A DNA stretch of 36,858 nucleotides from Gammaproteobacteria bacterium (GTDB lineage: Bacteria > Pseudomonadota > Gammaproteobacteria > Chromatiales > Chromatiaceae): contig JAAELC010000573.1 of NCBI GenBank assembly GCA_024227135.1, positions 1-36,858 on the forward strand, given 5' to 3'. A program made the position numbers and the translations under genes. The notes below the pieces were generated by a model, which was not told the DNA's origin, made no database searches, and saw only the letters and a program-made list of their open reading frames with translations. Within the stretch, counting starts at the first letter, position 1. Each line of letters starts with the position of its first letter. Shown one piece after another: positions 34,463-36,858 of the stretch.

Positions 34463-35056
34463 ATGGGTTCGAAAACGGCTCCCGCTTTGCAGCGGGGACG
34501 GGACAAACTGGACCACATACCGGTTCGTGTCGACCGGGAGCGTGCATCGCCACCCAAACCTGAGTGGCTGAAGGTTGCGGATCCATCCAGATCGGCCGTG
34601 ATTACGCTTCAGCGGGTCATGCGTGAGCATGATCTGCACACCGTATGCGAAATGGAGACGATCGAACGTTTGTACCAGGCGGTCCGTCCTGGTGCCGACT
34701 ACCGGGGGTCCCTGGAACTTCTGGCCGCGGCGCGGCAGCGAATGCCGGACGTGCCAACCAAATCCGGAGTGATGCTCGGACTGGGCGAGCGTGAGGAAGA
34801 GATCGTCGCCCTGATGCACGATCTGCGCAAGCACGGTTGCTCCATCCTGACATTGGGACTATATCTGCGACCCAGCCGTGATCATCTGCCTGTCGAGCGC
34901 TACGTCAGCCCCAAGGAATTCGAATCCCTGGGTTCGATCGCGCTGGAGATGGGGTTTGCGGAGGCAGCCTCCGGTCCGCTCGTGCGCTCCTCCTATCGGG
35001 CCGACAAGGTGGCCCGGGCGGCGGCAATAACAGCGGGCCCGGAGACAACCTCATGA
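34463..35056 (+). CDS. Lipoyl synthase-like protein lacking the radical SAM core
   Basis: Lipoyl synthase inserts sulfur into octanoyl-Lys using two 4Fe-4S clusters. This 197-residue frame keeps the LipA N-terminus (KPEWLKV, then REHDLHTVCE ending at Cys62) and its C-terminal third (METIERLYQAVRPGADY, VPTKSGVMLGLGE, LYLRPSRDHLPVERYV, and the Ser ligand motif RSSY at 175-178). About 110 residues between CE and METIERLY are gone, including the radical SAM CxxxCxxC and the other auxiliary-cluster cysteines. The cut is in frame, and AGGAG precedes the ATG. It cannot be a normal lipoyl synthase: it is a deletion pseudogene or a repurposed protein. The stop overlaps the thiS-like start. Confidence 0.85.
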   Translation: MGSKTAPALQRGRDKLDHIPVRVDRERASPPKPEWLKVADPSRSAVITLQRVMREHDLHTVCEMETIERLYQAVRPGADYRGSLELLAAARQRMPDVPTKSGVMLGLGEREEEIVALMHDLRKHGCSILTLGLYLRPSRDHLPVERYVSPKEFESLGSIALEMGFAEAASGPLVRSSYRADKVARAAAITAGPETTS

Positions 35057-35250
35057 CCCTGATCACGGTCAATGGTGAGGCATACGAGGTACCGGGCGGC
35101 TGGCGCATCGCCGATCTGCTTCTGGACCTGGGTGTCGGCTACACTCCGGTTTCGGTAGAACGAAACGGTAAATTTGTTCCCCGATGCAGCTGTGAAGATA
35201 TCGCGTTGCAGACCAACGACCGTATCGAATTCAGGGTAGCAAGCCCCTGA
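35053..35250 (+). CDS. ThiS/MoaD-like beta-grasp protein without C-terminal Gly-Gly
   Basis: A 65-residue protein with the ThiS pattern: ITVNGEAYEVPGGWRIADLL, DLGVGYTPVSVERNGKFVPR and IALQTNDRIEF, as in sulfur carriers. ThiS proteins end in Gly-Gly, which is needed for thiocarboxylation; here the end is RVASP and no glycine pair occurs. It starts inside the lipA-like stop (ATGA), so the two are translationally coupled. A decayed copy of the same pair lies at 19463-19838. A role as a sulfur donor is doubtful without Gly-Gly; a structural or partner role is possible. Confidence 0.8.
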   Translation: MTLITVNGEAYEVPGGWRIADLLLDLGVGYTPVSVERNGKFVPRCSCEDIALQTNDRIEFRVASP

Positions 35251-35359
35251 TCACCTCACCTGTGGCGATCCCTGTTTCAAACGATAGGGTGCGATTCACT
35301 CATCCTTACCCCTGCCACGCCAGTCCGCGTCTGCCCGGTTGAAAAGCGATACCCATTTT

Positions 35360-35662
35360 TCAATAACCTTTTCCTCGATGAGTTCTGGCAATTCGCACAC
35401 CTTCTATCAGGCATCGCCATGAACCCGTGTGAGCTAGATACGGGAGAAATGTCAATTGCAGCATTCCAACCAGGCTGCCTCCGGATTCAACAACCGTTAG
35501 CTCATTGTTTGGATCTTTAGCGATACAATGAAAAGCATCTATGTAGCGTTGATTTAGTGGTAGAGAAAGGTCTTCTCTTTAAGCACCTAACTCGTCATCA
35601 GCAAGCAAATTTACAAATTTCGCAATATCACTTTCTTTTGCTTCTCGAAAACCTAATTCCAT
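35360..35662 (-). pseudogene. GNAT-family acetyltransferase, disrupted and truncated
   Basis: The frame starts MELGFREAKESDIAKFVNLL and continues through ADDELGA to an in-frame TAA (35579-35581). In the same frame it then gives REDLSLPLNQRYIDAF, LTVVESGGSLVGMLQLTFLP and SWRCLIEGVRIARTHRGKGY before TGA at 35360-35362. This is the N-terminal two-thirds of a GNAT acetyltransferase, ending in the acetyl-CoA loop region (R-x-x-G-x-G/A partly kept as THRGKGY). The rest of the domain is missing. Nothing else is seen in 35251-35864. Confidence 0.75.
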
Positions 35663-35864
35663 ATCAATTCCAATCAGCGCTATTGCTATACGGAACTGCT
35701 CGGTCCACATGGCTGAAAATTATCTGACACTGCCTGTCTGATAGAATCGCACCTCTACAGAACTGTAATAACTGATCCATATACAAACATCTCCCAGGAA
35801 TCTGGTTTGATAGCTCCCAACGCAATAATCAGGAAAAGCGTCGGCAAATCAAGATAGTGAGTAA

Positions 35865-36023
35865 ATGAAGGAAGCAATCATCCACAAGGAAGGTGACCAC
35901 CTGCTCGTGGAGCCGATCCGTAAAGGAAAGTTGCTGGCTCTGCTCGCCAAACTGGATCCCTTGCCTGAGCCCTTCCCCGATATCGATGATGATCTGCTTC
36001 CACTGGGTGACGTGCAACTGTGA
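35865..36023 (+). pseudogene. VapB-type antitoxin, C-terminal fragment
   Basis: A 52-codon ORF encodes MKEAIIHKEGDHLLVEPIRK, then LLALLAKLDPLPEPFPDIDDDLLPL. The first block corresponds to the last strand of the AbrB-like DNA-binding domain and the second to the toxin-binding tail of VapB antitoxins. The N-terminal half of the DNA-binding domain is missing; a stop codon immediately precedes the ATG. No vapC follows. It could still be translated, but probably it is a remnant. The stretch 36024-36311 holds no gene I can support and is AT-rich. Confidence 0.6.
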
Positions 36024-36311
36024 GTGCATCACTTATGTAAATAGCGCTTATCTCTTTAGTGCCTGCAGATGCCAGCCAGCACCAGACATTGCCTGCCAGT
36101 ACCGTTCACCCCGACTCGATTGTACACGAGCCATTTATTCGATTAAATATCAATGATTTATTTATTGGTGCAGGTGGTAATGCCATGAATAATACTATGC
36201 TCGGAAATAGTTGCGAATTGCTTGAAAAACTGACGGATCAAACGCCAATTGCCTCTCTTCCCAGCTTGATCTATATTCATATTTGTTAATTTTGAATATT
36301 CGGAGGATGAT

Positions 36312-36560
36312 ATGGCAACGACAAGTTTAAGCTTGGGTGAGCACTGGGAAGTTTACATAAAAAATGAGATTGCCAGTGGGCGTTACGGCTCCGCCAGTGA
36401 AGTTGTCCGGGATGCCCTACGCGCAATGGAAGAGCGCAAAAGTAAACTTGACGCTTTACGAAGTCATTTGGCACAGGGCGCTGAACAGGCCAGAGCCAGT
36501 GAATTCATTGATAATTTCACAATGGACACCCTCATCAACGATCTGGATAACGAAGCCTGA
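36312..36560 (+). CDS. parD: Type II antitoxin ParD
   Basis: An 82-residue antitoxin with a ribbon-helix-helix N-terminus (TTSLSLGEHWEVYIKNEIAS, GRYGSASEVVRDALRAMEER) and a flexible C-terminal tail that would bind ParE. GGAGG lies upstream of the ATG with ideal spacing. It should repress its own promoter. The stop shares one base with the parE start (TGATG), the usual coupling of such pairs. Confidence 0.93.
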   Translation: MATTSLSLGEHWEVYIKNEIASGRYGSASEVVRDALRAMEERKSKLDALRSHLAQGAEQARASEFIDNFTMDTLINDLDNEA

Positions 36561-36858
36561 TGCCCGGATTCAGGGTCACCCCGAGGGCTCAGGATGACTT
36601 GAAAAACATCGGCCGATACACAGAGCAGCAATGGGGTAAACGCCAACGTAATACTTACCTGAAAGCACTCGAGAAACGCTTTGGCTGGTTAGCCGAAAAT
36701 CAACAATTGGGTAAACACCGCACGGATGTGGCCGAGTGCTATTACAGTTTCCCGCAGGGTCAGCATGTTATTTTTTACCTGATTGGAGAAAGAAGCATTG
36801 ATATTATCGGCATCCCGCACAAGGAGATGGATATCATCACTTATTTTCTAGCTGACTG
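36560..36858 (+). CDS. parE: Type II toxin ParE/RelE-superfamily (reaches the window end)
   Basis: A toxin of the ParE type that poisons DNA gyrase in known family members. From ATG at 36560 it reads MPGFRVTPRAQDDLKNIGRY, EQQWGKRQRNTYLKALEKRF, CYYSFPQGQHVIFYLIGE and IDIIGIPHKEMDII. All are typical ParE blocks, and the 99 residues seen are already full family length. The last two bases, TG, may begin the stop codon just outside the window. Cotranscribed with parD. Confidence 0.92.
   Translation, partial: MPGFRVTPRAQDDLKNIGRYTEQQWGKRQRNTYLKALEKRFGWLAENQQLGKHRTDVAECYYSFPQGQHVIFYLIGERSIDIIGIPHKEMDIITYFLAD

Noticed and set aside
1-36858. CRISPR array, tRNA, rRNA or prophage genes
   Set aside because: No regularly spaced repeats, cloverleaf-like sequences, rRNA segments or phage structural genes were noticed on reading; a covariance-model search was not possible.

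Overview
The window looks like a chromosomal segment of a chemolithoautotrophic gammaproteobacterium, most likely a sulfur-oxidiser or its symbiont relative. The main reason is a form I RuBisCO operon (cbbL-cbbS-cbbQ-cbbO) with a divergent LysR-type cbbR and no carboxysome genes. The lineage is inferred from gene content and protein style; no rRNA gene is present to fix it.

Layout. (1) 1-1234: mobile-element debris, with a transposase C-terminal remnant, a palindromic repeat and a short inverted-repeat-bounded element. (2) 1235-4687: putA for proline catabolism, followed by a sparse stretch and an internally deleted EamA permease pseudogene (5175-5716). (3) 6014-19056: a carbohydrate-acid module. 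It holds a four-gene ABC importer, a LacI/GntR-type repressor, a beta-hydroxyacid dehydrogenase, a hydroxypyruvate isomerase-like TIM barrel, a lactonase-like beta-propeller, 6-phosphogluconate dehydrogenase, L-idonate 5-dehydrogenase, gluconate 5-dehydrogenase and gluconokinase. Two sites fitting the GntR/IdnR operator ATGTTA-N4-TAACAT (one exact, one with a single mismatch) and two weaker ones lie in its promoter regions. Two copies of a ~240-bp dispersed repeat lie in opposite orientation around most of it. (4) 19310-19838: a decayed scar of a second acetoin cluster, joining the 3' end of acoR to the 3' end of lipA and a thiS-like gene. (5) 19926-26496: the cbbLSQO/cbbR locus. (6) 26641-27397: two convergent genes of unknown function. 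(7) 27742-35250: acetoin catabolism (acoR divergent from acoXABC), with a sigma-54 promoter and a probable AcoR site. It ends in a lipoyl-synthase-like gene that has lost its radical-SAM core and a ThiS-like gene without the C-terminal Gly-Gly. (8) 35251-36858: accessory debris (GNAT pseudogene, vapB-like fragment) and a parDE toxin-antitoxin pair cut by the window end.

How the genes work together. IdnD, IdnO, GntK and Gnd would turn L-idonate into 5-ketogluconate, gluconate, 6-phosphogluconate, and then ribulose-5-phosphate plus CO2. The last two are precursors for the Calvin cycle encoded next door. PutA and AcoXABC add proline and acetoin as organic substrates, so the region reads as mixotrophic supplements to autotrophy. 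Several loci show clean internal deletions (EamA, LipA-like, second aco cluster), suggesting deletion-driven decay.
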